A DNA stretch of 16,830 nucleotides from Actinomycetales bacterium (lineage in GTDB: Bacteria > Actinomycetota > Actinomycetes > Mycobacteriales > Mycobacteriaceae), in assembly GCA_012838715.1 (NCBI GenBank), contig DUOR01000293.1, positions 1-16,830 on the forward strand, given 5' to 3'. The first letter of the stretch is position 1. Every line of letters begins with the position of its first letter. Both the position numbers and the translations under genes were made by a program. The notes below the pieces were generated by a model. The model did not search any database. It was not told the origin of the DNA and saw only the letters and a program-made list of their open reading frames with translations. Below are positions 1 through 6,014 of the stretch, piece by piece.

Positions 1-843
1 GACCGCGCGCGCCGCGGCGGCGGTGGCCGGGGCGGCGGCATCGCCATCGGCGGCGGCATCGGCGGCCTGCTGCTCGTCGGCCTGTTCATGCTCCTCGGCG
101 GCGACCCGTCCCAGCTGCAGCAGCCGCAGCAGCAGCCCGGTGGCCAGCAGGGCGCGCAGGGCGGTTTCGAGCATTGCCAGACCGGCGAGGACGCCAACGA
201 GCACGTCGACTGCCGCATCGAGTTCACCGGCATTTCCGTCGACCGCGTGTGGGCGGAGCAGCTGCCCGCGCAGGCCGGCATCGCGTACCAGCCGCCGGGC
301 ATCGAAATTTTCGACGGTTCCACCCAGTCCGGCTGCGGTTACGCCTCCGCGTCGACGGGCCCCTTCTATTGCCCCGCCGACGAGGACTCGTACTACGACG
401 TGACCTTCTTCGATCAGTTGGAGCGGATGGGCGGCGGCGATGGCCCGCTGGCGCAGCAGTACGTGGTCGCGCACGAGTTCGCGCATCACATCCAGAAGCT
501 GGAGGGCACGCTGGGCCTGTCGGACTACAACGACCCGGGCCCGGATTCGAACGCCGTGAAGATTGAGCTGCAGGCCGACTGCTACGCCGGCATTTGGGCG
601 CATTACGCGGACAAGGGCCCCGACGCGATCCTCGAGCCGCTTACCGACGAGCAGGTCGCCGACGCCCTGCAGACCGCCCGCGCCATCGGCGACGACACCA
701 TCCAGCAGCATTCGGGCGGCGACGTCCGGCCGGACCTGTGGACGCACGGTTCCGCCGAGCAGCGTGCCGACGCCTTCCTCACCGGCTACCGCACCGGCCA
801 GATGTCGCAGTGCGACACCCTGGACCGCGGCGTGTACCGCTAG
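1..843 (+). CDS. Neutral zinc metallopeptidase, membrane-anchored (YpfJ-like), 5' partial
   Basis: The reading frame is open from the first base, so the start codon lies upstream; 280 codons including the TAG stop are present and perhaps 10-30 residues are missing, judging from a usual family length near 300. The visible protein begins with an Arg/Gly-rich cytoplasmic stretch, then one hydrophobic segment (window residues about 14-33), a Gln/Gly-rich linker, and an extracytoplasmic catalytic domain. The metalloprotease signature HEFAHH (an HExxH zinc motif) lies at about residues 158-163, and a downstream ELQADCYAG segment supplies the conserved glutamate typical of this family (Pfam Zn_peptidase, PF04228). 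Cysteines in the outer domain could form disulfides. Substrate is unknown for the family. The stop overlaps the stop of the convergent DUF4112 gene. The family call is firm; any physiological role would be a guess. Confidence 0.9.
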   Translation, partial: DRARRGGGGRGGGIAIGGGIGGLLLVGLFMLLGGDPSQLQQPQQQPGGQQGAQGGFEHCQTGEDANEHVDCRIEFTGISVDRVWAEQLPAQAGIAYQPPGIEIFDGSTQSGCGYASASTGPFYCPADEDSYYDVTFFDQLERMGGGDGPLAQQYVVAHEFAHHIQKLEGTLGLSDYNDPGPDSNAVKIELQADCYAGIWAHYADKGPDAILEPLTDEQVADALQTARAIGDDTIQQHSGGDVRPDLWTHGSAEQRADAFLTGYRTGQMSQCDTLDRGVYR

Positions 844-1316
844 AAGGTCGTTTCAATCAGGACGGTGAGCCCCCACAGCGCGCCGATTGCCAGCGCGATG
901 ATGAGGACGACGACGAGGACCAGCAGGATCCCCGCGCCGATGAGATAGCGTTTCGCGGACTTCGCCTCCCGGGCGGGGTCCGCGAGTGCTTTCGTCATCA
1001 GGCGTTCGTTGCGGATGTTCGCCCGGAACAGGAAGTCGAACGCGTCGCCGACGACGGGGATGGCGCCGATGGTCATGTCGAGGATCAGGTTGAACGCCAT
1101 CCGGACGAGCACGATGAGCGGCACCCGGTGGCGGATGCCGTCGATCATGAGGCCCGCCGTCGCCACCGCGCCCGCCGCGTCGCCGACGCCCGGGATCAGA
1201 CCGATCAGCGGATCGATCCCGAATCGGCGGTTGGTGCCGGGGATGGTGAACAGGTCGTCCATGACGTGCGCGATGGCGCGCGAGGTGCGGTTGGGGACCC
1301 GGTTATTGGCGTTCAT
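840..1316 (-). CDS. DUF4112 family small membrane protein
   Basis: A 158-residue protein starting at the ATG at 1316. The frame stays open far upstream, but this start is preferred because a TAAACT box lies 7 nt upstream and all family-like sequence follows it. It has two copies of a Gly-Asp turn motif, GLIPGVGD at residues 39-46 and GAIPVVGD at 84-91, characteristic of DUF4112. The core is amphipathic to hydrophobic, and a strong transmembrane segment lies near the C-terminus (about 124-154). No enzymatic residues are recognisable and the function is unknown. It is divergent from the CBS-domain gene with 33 bp between starts, and its TAG stop shares CTAG with the stop of the zinc peptidase gene. 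Family assignment is confident, the topology is inferred, and no function is proposed. Confidence 0.85.
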   Translation of the reverse strand: MNANNRVPNRTSRAIAHVMDDLFTIPGTNRRFGIDPLIGLIPGVGDAAGAVATAGLMIDGIRHRVPLIVLVRMAFNLILDMTIGAIPVVGDAFDFLFRANIRNERLMTKALADPAREAKSAKRYLIGAGILLVLVVVLIIALAIGALWGLTVLIETTF

Positions 1317-1323
1317 GTCCCCC

Positions 1324-1329
1324 AGTTTA
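1324..1329 (-). promoter_or_regulatory. Putative leaderless -10 box (TAAACT) for the DUF4112 gene
   Basis: On the minus strand TAAACT matches TANNNT and is followed by 7 nt and then the ATG. That distance puts transcription start at or next to the A of the ATG. No convincing -35 is visible, as is usual in this group. The G-run before the ATG is too close to act as a normal ribosome binding site. Confidence 0.55.
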
Positions 1330-1337
1330 GGCCCCGG

Positions 1338-1343
1338 TAGCCT
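1338..1343 (+). promoter_or_regulatory. Putative leaderless -10 box (TAGCCT) for the CBS-domain gene
   Basis: TAGCCT is followed by 6 nt and the ATG at 1350, with no Shine-Dalgarno sequence between. It faces away from the TAAACT box of the DUF4112 gene, with only 8 bp between the two boxes, so each promoter's upstream region overlaps the other gene's start. Confidence 0.55.
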
Positions 1344-1349
1344 GGTGGC

Positions 1350-2120
1350 ATGACCGACGCCGATGTGACCTCCGACGCCCGCCCCGGCGGCAACGCCACG
1401 AACTTCCTCGCGGCGTTCAACGACATCGAGGCCCATTTGCGGCGCGACCTCAAGGCCCGCCCGTCGGACGGCTTCAAGTGGATGGTCAACCTTTCCCACC
1501 GCAAGCACAGGCTTTCCGACGCCCAACGCTCCGCCCTCATGGCCTTCTCGGACCTGCGCAACGCGATCAGCCACGGCGAGTACCGCGACGGCCGCCCCAT
1601 CGCCGACCCGCTGCCCGAGACCGTCGACGACATCGAGCGGCTCGCCCGGAACATCATCGACCCGCCGACGGTCCTGGGCGTCCTCCCGCAGCGGCGGCCG
1701 GTGACGGTGACCCCGGAGGATTCCATCGAGGACGTGTTCCGCGTCCTCGCGGAGTCCACCTATTCCCAGTTCCCCGTGTACGAGGGCGGCGTCGACGACG
1801 GCACCTGCACCGCGTTGCTGACCACCGACGCCATCGCCCTGTGGGTCGCCCACGATTACGGCGACGACGGGCGCCTGGAGGCGAAGACCGTCGCCGACGT
1901 GCTGGAGTGGGCCGGTTCCCGCGATGAGCCGTACTTCATGCCGCGCACCACGACGGTGCAGGACGCCGTCACCGCGCTGACCATCCCCGGTGACGACGGC
2001 CTCGTTCCCCGTGCGCTGATCCTCACGGAGCACGGGCGCCCGCACCAGAAGCCGCTGCGCGTCGTCGGCGGCGCCGACCTTCCCGCATTGTGGAAGGAAG
2101 TCCAGGTCGGTTCGTACTAG
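1350..2120 (+). CDS. CBS-domain protein with N-terminal HEPN-like (RNxxxH) domain
   Basis: A 256-residue soluble protein. Residues about 13-105 look all-helical and contain DLRNAISHGEY at 68-78. Its R70-N71-xxx-H75 fits the RNxxxH signature of HEPN domains, many of which are RNases. Residues about 106-165 and 178-248 read as two CBS modules, which as a pair usually bind adenosine nucleotides or related ligands. The arrangement suggests a ligand-sensing C-terminus controlling the helical domain. The CBS call is good; the HEPN call rests on the motif and its helical setting and needs a structure-based search. The start is the ATG placed 6 nt after a TAGCCT box, with no ribosome binding site. 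It is divergent from the DUF4112 gene and convergent, with 19 bp between, on the HNH endonuclease gene. No signal peptide or membrane segment is seen. Confidence 0.8.
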   Translation: MTDADVTSDARPGGNATNFLAAFNDIEAHLRRDLKARPSDGFKWMVNLSHRKHRLSDAQRSALMAFSDLRNAISHGEYRDGRPIADPLPETVDDIERLARNIIDPPTVLGVLPQRRPVTVTPEDSIEDVFRVLAESTYSQFPVYEGGVDDGTCTALLTTDAIALWVAHDYGDDGRLEAKTVADVLEWAGSRDEPYFMPRTTTVQDAVTALTIPGDDGLVPRALILTEHGRPHQKPLRVVGGADLPALWKEVQVGSY

Positions 2121-2121
2121 T

Positions 2122-2134
2122 CGGCGGTGCGCCG
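2122..2134. other. Short hairpin in the 19-bp gap between convergent stops
   Basis: CGGCG and CGCCG pair around a GTG loop. The dyad sits between the TAG stop of the CBS gene and the TGA stop of the HNH gene. There is no T-tract on either side, so it may be a weak bidirectional terminator or simply chance in GC-rich DNA. Confidence 0.3.
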
Positions 2135-2139
2135 CGTCG

Positions 2140-3675
2140 TCAGAACGGCGGTTCATCGGCGCCGCCCTCCTTCCAGGGGGCCGCTGCCCCGTCATCGGTC
2201 TCGCCTTCGTTCCCGGGGGCCGGCTCCCCCTCACCCTTCATCAACTTCGACCAGAACTCGGCGCGGCCGGCGTTCTTGGCGGCTTCCGTGGTGGCCCGCT
2301 GTTCGGCCAGATGCGCGCGCCGGGCGTCGTTATGCTCCTTCAGCGTCGCGGCGAGGCGCGTGGCGCGCTGATCGAAGGTGCGGCGGCCGAAGCCGCGCAG
2401 CGGCCCCTCCGGCATGGTGACGTATTCCTCCTCACCGTCGGCGCTGCTCCACACTTCGGTGCCGTCGGGGTGCGCCTCGACGTTCCACAGACCGGAGGTC
2501 TTCAGGTTGTGGTGGCGGCGACAGAGGCAATGGAGGTTCCCGGTGTCGGAAGGCCCGCCCGCCGCCGGGTTCCCGTGGTCGTACGGCATGACGTGGTCCT
2601 TGTCGCAGACGTGCGCGGGGCGTTCGCAGTTGGGGAACCGGCAGGTGCCGTCGCGGCCCTCGAGGAACGCCATCATCGCGTCCGTGGGCGTGTACCCGCC
2701 GACCAGGCCATTCGTGGCGATGCGGACACCGGTGACGCGGGATACCCATTCACGGGAGGCGACCTCGTCGAGCCAGCCGACGCCGGACATCCACACGGGG
2801 CCGCCGGCGACGTCGCGGTAGATGTTGATGTTCACCGACACGTCCGCGGTATTCCGCACCGCGTGCATGAGTGCCTCCTGCATGGTGCAGTCGTGGGCGT
2901 TGACGATCGCCCGGATAATCGCCTCGAATTCACGGCCCTCGTCGGCGCGGAGGATCGCGGTGATTTTGGCGCACTCATCGCTCCTCGTGTCGATGTCCAT
3001 GCGTTCGACCTTCGGCTTCGGCGGCGGCTGTTCCTCGGGGTCCCTGGGGCGCATGTCCGGGTCGAGGTGCTCGATGGACCGGCGCAGATGGTTGAACAGG
3101 CTCCGCGGCCCCGGCAGCGCCTGCCCCTCCCGGTTCGGGGACAGAAACCGGAGCAGGTCGCGCTCCACGACGGGCAGAACCTCCGGGTCCACCGGCGGAA
3201 TCGTCCGCGCGAGCACCTTGAGGTGCTGGAACGGAAGGAACGGGCGTTCCGCCAGAAGCCGCGCCAGATTCGGCAGCAGCCGCAGCGCCGTGCCGATGTC
3301 GCAGTAGGCGAGCCCCACGGAATTGGGCACGCCGAGCTTGGGGTGGATGCGCGCCAGGTGATCCTCGACGTCATCGTCCGGATTGGGCGCGGCGATCCGT
3401 GATACCTCGAGCTCAGCCGCATTCCGACGCAGCCCCATGGCGCACACCGGGTCATCCACCCTCTCGTGCGCGTACCGCTTCGGGGAGAACAGGACCGCCG
3501 GCTCGTCAACGGCCCCGTCATCCTCCGCCGAACGCTCGCCGGACCCGGCATCCGCCGCGGAATGCCCGCCAGCCCCGGCATGGTCGACGTCGACGCCGAT
3601 GTCGCCGACGCCGTGGTTGCCGCCGTCGCCGCCGTTGCCGTCTTCATCGAACTCGTTGTTGAATGCGGTACCCAT
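2140..3675 (-). CDS. DUF222/HNH endonuclease domain protein (13E12-repeat type)
   Basis: A 511-residue protein starting at the ATG at 3675, preceded by GGAGG with 5-nt spacing; an in-frame TTG 12 nt upstream lies across that ribosome binding site and is rejected. Residues about 10-60 are low-complexity and rich in Gly, Asp and Ala. The middle (about 70-320) corresponds to DUF222. A C-terminal HNH module follows: CRFPNC at 345-350, a DKDH catalytic stretch at 358-361, Asn380, and CLCRRHHN at 383-390, with the zinc-binding cysteines and the HNH residues all present. The tail (about 440-511) is charged and probably disordered. This family is multi-copy in actinobacteria and resembles intron and mobile-element endonucleases, but its role is unsettled. 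The gene is intact and stands alone; no intron, intein or element ends are visible around it. Confidence 0.88.
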   Translation of the reverse strand: MGTAFNNEFDEDGNGGDGGNHGVGDIGVDVDHAGAGGHSAADAGSGERSAEDDGAVDEPAVLFSPKRYAHERVDDPVCAMGLRRNAAELEVSRIAAPNPDDDVEDHLARIHPKLGVPNSVGLAYCDIGTALRLLPNLARLLAERPFLPFQHLKVLARTIPPVDPEVLPVVERDLLRFLSPNREGQALPGPRSLFNHLRRSIEHLDPDMRPRDPEEQPPPKPKVERMDIDTRSDECAKITAILRADEGREFEAIIRAIVNAHDCTMQEALMHAVRNTADVSVNINIYRDVAGGPVWMSGVGWLDEVASREWVSRVTGVRIATNGLVGGYTPTDAMMAFLEGRDGTCRFPNCERPAHVCDKDHVMPYDHGNPAAGGPSDTGNLHCLCRRHHNLKTSGLWNVEAHPDGTEVWSSADGEEEYVTMPEGPLRGFGRRTFDQRATRLAATLKEHNDARRAHLAEQRATTEAAKNAGRAEFWSKLMKGEGEPAPGNEGETDDGAAAPWKEGGADEPPF

Positions 3676-3741
3676 GTCCCCCTCCAAGAATCAAAAGAAC
3701 TGTGCCTTAATGGCGGTCTTGACTCCCCGCCAGCGACACCA

Positions 3742-3747
3742 AGATTA
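3742..3747 (-). promoter_or_regulatory. Possible -10 box (TAATCT) for the HNH gene
   Basis: On the minus strand TAATCT lies 66 nt upstream of the ATG. It fits TANNNT, but no clear -35 partner is seen at 16-18 bp, so this is a weak call. Confidence 0.3.
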
Positions 3748-3866
3748 CCCTGATTCGCACGCGCATTCGATGTCCGGAAGGTGAACTTCCCGCAACGCTT
3801 ATGTCACGAACCTTGCAGGTCAAGGCCATATTTAGAGGGTGATGGACGCTCGAAAAGACACACCCT

Positions 3867-3893
3867 CCGGTGGAAAACAACTGGAACCACCGG
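3867..3893. other. Inverted repeat CCGGTGG-13 nt-CCACCGG
   Basis: Two perfect 7-bp arms flank an A-rich 13-nt loop. There is no T-tract, so it does not look like an intrinsic terminator. It could be a regulator binding site or an RNA hairpin; no neighbour tells which. Confidence 0.4.
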
Positions 3894-4048
3894 CGCAAGG
3901 ACGGGCACATACCCGAACACGGCCCGCACGCAATGAGGTCACAACCCAGGCCCACCCCAGACGCAAACCCAGGCACAAACCCGGCCGCCGACACGGCACC
4001 CCACACCCCACACCACACCGAGCAAAGTGAGGCGCGCGTCACAGAGAG

Positions 4049-4077
4049 TTGCCAATGCCGCCATCCGTCGTTATTGT
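4049..4077 (+). promoter_or_regulatory. Vegetative-type promoter of the monooxygenase-reductase operon
   Basis: TTGCCA (4049-4054), a 17-bp spacer, and TATTGT (4072-4077) form the best -35/-10 pair seen in the window. Transcription would begin near 4084, giving a leader of about 124 nt before the ATG at 4208. Confidence 0.65.
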
Positions 4078-4090
4078 TGACGTATCAACA
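4075..4090. promoter_or_regulatory. Palindromic operator candidate over the -10 and start site
   Basis: TGTTGA and TCAACA are perfect 6-bp inverted arms around CGTA. The dyad begins inside the -10 box and covers the expected transcription start, the position where a dimeric repressor would block initiation. No regulator gene is present nearby, so the binding protein is unknown. Confidence 0.5.
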
Positions 4091-4118
4091 GCGCGGGCCG
4101 GGGCGGAAGACCGCACCA

Positions 4119-4158
4119 GCCACAGCGGGCCTCAACAAGCCACAGCAGGCCACGGCAA
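4119..4158 (+). repeat. Tandem pair of 20-nt imperfect repeats in the operon leader
   Basis: Two adjacent copies begin GCCACAGCGGGCC and GCCACAGCAGGCC and both end in CAA. They match at about 16 of 20 positions and lie in the predicted untranslated leader of the monooxygenase mRNA, 50-90 nt before the start codon. Confidence 0.45.
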
Positions 4159-4207
4159 GCACGGACCCCCGGCCGCGCGGAGCAACCAACGAACAGGAGC
4201 GCCACCC

Positions 4208-5329
4208 ATGCAGTTCGGCATTTTCACCATCGGCGACGTGACCACGGACCCCACCACGGGCACCACCCCCACGGAGCACGAGCGCATCAACGCCATGACC
4301 CAGATGGCGCTGAAGGCCGAGGAAGTCGGCCTCGACGTCTTCGCCACCGGCGAGCACCACAACCCGCCGTTCGTGCCGTCCTCCCCGACGACGCATCTCG
4401 GCTACATCGCGGCGAAGACCGAGAAGCTGCAGCTGTCGACGGCCACGACGCTGATCACCACCAATGACCCGCTGAAGATCGCGGAGGACTTCGCCTTCCT
4501 GCAGCACCTGTCCGGCGGCCGCGTCGACCTGATGCTGGGCCGCGGCAACACGGGCCCGGTGTACCCGTGGTTCGGCAAGGACATCCGCAAGGGCATCCCC
4601 CTGGCCGTGGAGAACTACCACCTCCTGCGCCGACTGTGGCGCGAGAAGCCCCTCAACTGGTCGGGTGAGTTCCGCACGCCGCTGCAGGGCTACGTCTCCA
4701 CGCCGTGGCCGCTGGACGACACCCCGCCGTTCGTGTGGCACGGTTCCATCCGTTCGGTCCAGATCGCCGAGCAGGCCGCCTTCTACGGCGACGGCTTCTT
4801 CCACAACAACATCTTCTGGAACAAGGAGCACACGGCGAAGATGGTCAACATCTACCGCCGCCGCTTCGAGCAGTACGGCCACGGCCAGGCGGATCAGGCG
4901 ATCGTCGGCCTCGGCGGCCAGGTCTTCATCGGCGACACGGAGGAGAAGGCGAAGAAGTTCTTCCGCCCGTACTTCGACAATGCGCCGGTCTACGGCCATG
5001 GCCCGTCGCTGGAGGAGTTCACCTCGATGACGCCGCTGACGGTCGGCACCGTCGAGCAGGTCATCGAGCGCACGATGCAGTTCGCCGATTGGGTCGGCGA
5101 CTACCAGCGCCAGCTGTTCCTCATGGACCACGCCGGCCTGCCGCTGGAGGTCGTCCTCGAGCAGATCGAGATCCTGGGCAAGGAGGTCGTGCCGGAGGTC
5201 CGCCGCCGCATGGAGGCGCGCCGCCCGGAGCACGTGCCGTCCGACCCGCCGACCCACGCCACCCTCAAGCTCGACCGCGAGCACCCGCACCACACGGTGC
5301 AGCCGGGCCGCGTCGAGGGTCAGGAGTAA
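4208..5329 (+). CDS. FMN-dependent luciferase-like monooxygenase, CE1758 family
   Basis: A 373-residue member of the bacterial luciferase-like, (beta/alpha)8-barrel flavin monooxygenase group, expected to oxidise a substrate with O2 and reduced FMN supplied by a partner reductase. Features seen: an N-terminal barrel strand MQFGIFTIGD, GEHH at 48-51, the conserved segment ending in LSGGRVDLMLGRG at 101-113, and a long charged C-terminal tail. The ATG at 4208 is chosen for AGGAG 8 nt upstream; an open extension back to 4049 is excluded because it would cover the promoter and start site. The FMN reductase gene follows after 3 nt, a strong functional link and the hallmark of the CE1758/CE1759 pair named from C. 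efficiens. The substrate is unknown. Regulation is probably by a repressor at the palindrome over the promoter. Confidence 0.88.
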   Translation: MQFGIFTIGDVTTDPTTGTTPTEHERINAMTQMALKAEEVGLDVFATGEHHNPPFVPSSPTTHLGYIAAKTEKLQLSTATTLITTNDPLKIAEDFAFLQHLSGGRVDLMLGRGNTGPVYPWFGKDIRKGIPLAVENYHLLRRLWREKPLNWSGEFRTPLQGYVSTPWPLDDTPPFVWHGSIRSVQIAEQAAFYGDGFFHNNIFWNKEHTAKMVNIYRRRFEQYGHGQADQAIVGLGGQVFIGDTEEKAKKFFRPYFDNAPVYGHGPSLEEFTSMTPLTVGTVEQVIERTMQFADWVGDYQRQLFLMDHAGLPLEVVLEQIEILGKEVVPEVRRRMEARRPEHVPSDPPTHATLKLDREHPHHTVQPGRVEGQE

Positions 5330-5332
5330 CCG

Positions 5333-6004
5333 ATGCGCACCATCGCCGTCATCACCGCCGGCCTGTCCACGCCGTCGTCGACGCGGCAGCTCGCCGACAC
5401 GCTCGCCGACGCCACCGTCGCCGCCATCACCGCCCGCGGCGAGTCCGCGGAGGTGAAGGTCATCGAGGTCCGCGACCTCGCCCGCGACCTCGCCGACGCG
5501 TTCACCGTCGGCGGCCTGGCCTCGGAGGCGCTCGACGAGGCGCGCCGCACGGTCGCCTCCGCCGACGCGGTCATCGCCGTGACGCCGGTGTTCAAGGCCT
5601 CCTATTCGGGCCTGTTCAAGATGTTCATCGATTCGCTTGACGACGACGCCATGCGCGGCGTCCCCGTCATCCTCGGCGCCACCGCCGGTTCGGCGCGGCA
5701 CTCGCTCGTCGTCGACCACGCGCTACGCCCGCTGTTCGCCTACATGGGCGCCACCGCGACGCCGACCGGCGTGTTCGCCGCCACGGACGACTTCGGCCAG
5801 GCCGCGTTCACGGGCGGCCCGAACGGCGACGCCATCGAGCCGCTGGCCAAGCGCGCCGCGCGGGCGGCCGGCGAACTGGCGGACCTGGTGCTGGCGCAGG
5901 GCGTCGGCGGGCTGGCGTCGGGAAGCACCCGCCGATCCGGTTCGGGCATCGAGGAGCCGTCCGGCCCCTCCTTCGGCGACCTGCTGAAGGGCCACCTGGG
6001 CTAG
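5333..6004 (+). CDS. NAD(P)H-dependent FMN reductase, CE1759 family
   Basis: A 223-residue flavodoxin-like protein of the FMN_red superfamily. The first beta strand and phosphate loop are seen at residues 3-19 (TAGLSTPSSTR), and a second flavin-binding loop TPVFKASYSG lies at 85-94. A Gly-rich segment LGATAGS at 115-121 also fits the fold. It should reduce free FMN for the adjacent luciferase-like monooxygenase. The ATG follows AGGAG with 6-nt spacing, and the gap to the upstream stop is only 3 nt, so the two are co-transcribed and probably translationally linked. The C-terminal 30 residues are Ser/Gly-rich and look flexible. The TAG stop is also the first three bases of a putative -10 box for the following gene. 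Confidence 0.88.
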   Translation: MRTIAVITAGLSTPSSTRQLADTLADATVAAITARGESAEVKVIEVRDLARDLADAFTVGGLASEALDEARRTVASADAVIAVTPVFKASYSGLFKMFIDSLDDDAMRGVPVILGATAGSARHSLVVDHALRPLFAYMGATATPTGVFAATDDFGQAAFTGGPNGDAIEPLAKRAARAAGELADLVLAQGVGGLASGSTRRSGSGIEEPSGPSFGDLLKGHLG

Positions 6005-6007
6005 ATT
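6002..6007 (+). promoter_or_regulatory. Putative leaderless -10 box (TAGATT) overlapping a stop codon
   Basis: TAGATT starts with the TAG stop of the reductase gene and is followed by 7 nt and the ATG at 6015. No ribosome binding site precedes that ATG. Spacing and sequence fit a leaderless promoter. Confidence 0.55.
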
Positions 6008-6014
6008 CGGGCGC

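Larger units (their letters stand above)
3676..4207. other. Intergenic region, about 530 bp, CA-rich on the + strand
   Basis: This stretch separates the divergent HNH and monooxygenase genes. Roughly 3900-4020 is strikingly poor in G on the + strand and rich in C and A, with a near-repeated ACCCAGGC/ACCCGGCC motif at about 3944, 3967 and 3979. Short open frames inside it have no ribosome binding site and atypical composition, so no gene is called. It holds one candidate promoter for the HNH gene, a hairpin at 3867-3893, and the monooxygenase promoter, operator and leader. Confidence 0.6.

Noticed and set aside
1317-2234. Upstream extension of the DUF4112 frame by about 306 codons
   Set aside because: It is antisense to the CBS-domain gene and runs into the HNH gene, and all DUF4112 similarity begins after the ATG at 1316, which has its own -10 candidate.
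3590-3650. GCC/GTC triplet-rich stretch resembling a tandem repeat
   Set aside because: It encodes the Gly/Asp/Ala low-complexity N-terminus of the HNH protein and is not a regular repeat array.
3707-4042. Short frames in the HNH-monooxygenase intergenic region on both strands (also 3839-4030 +)
   Set aside because: No ribosome binding site, no recognisable motif and odd composition (Cys/Gly-rich or His/Pro/Arg-rich).
4049-4207. A 53-codon upstream extension of the monooxygenase
   Set aside because: It would start at the -35 box and cover the -10, operator and transcription start; the ATG at 4208 has a good ribosome binding site and begins the barrel strand.
4085-5719. A 544-codon minus-strand frame opposite the monooxygenase and reductase genes
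   Set aside because: Antisense shadow with Val/Asp/Arg-rich, motif-free translation; the + strand genes have clear families and ribosome binding sites.
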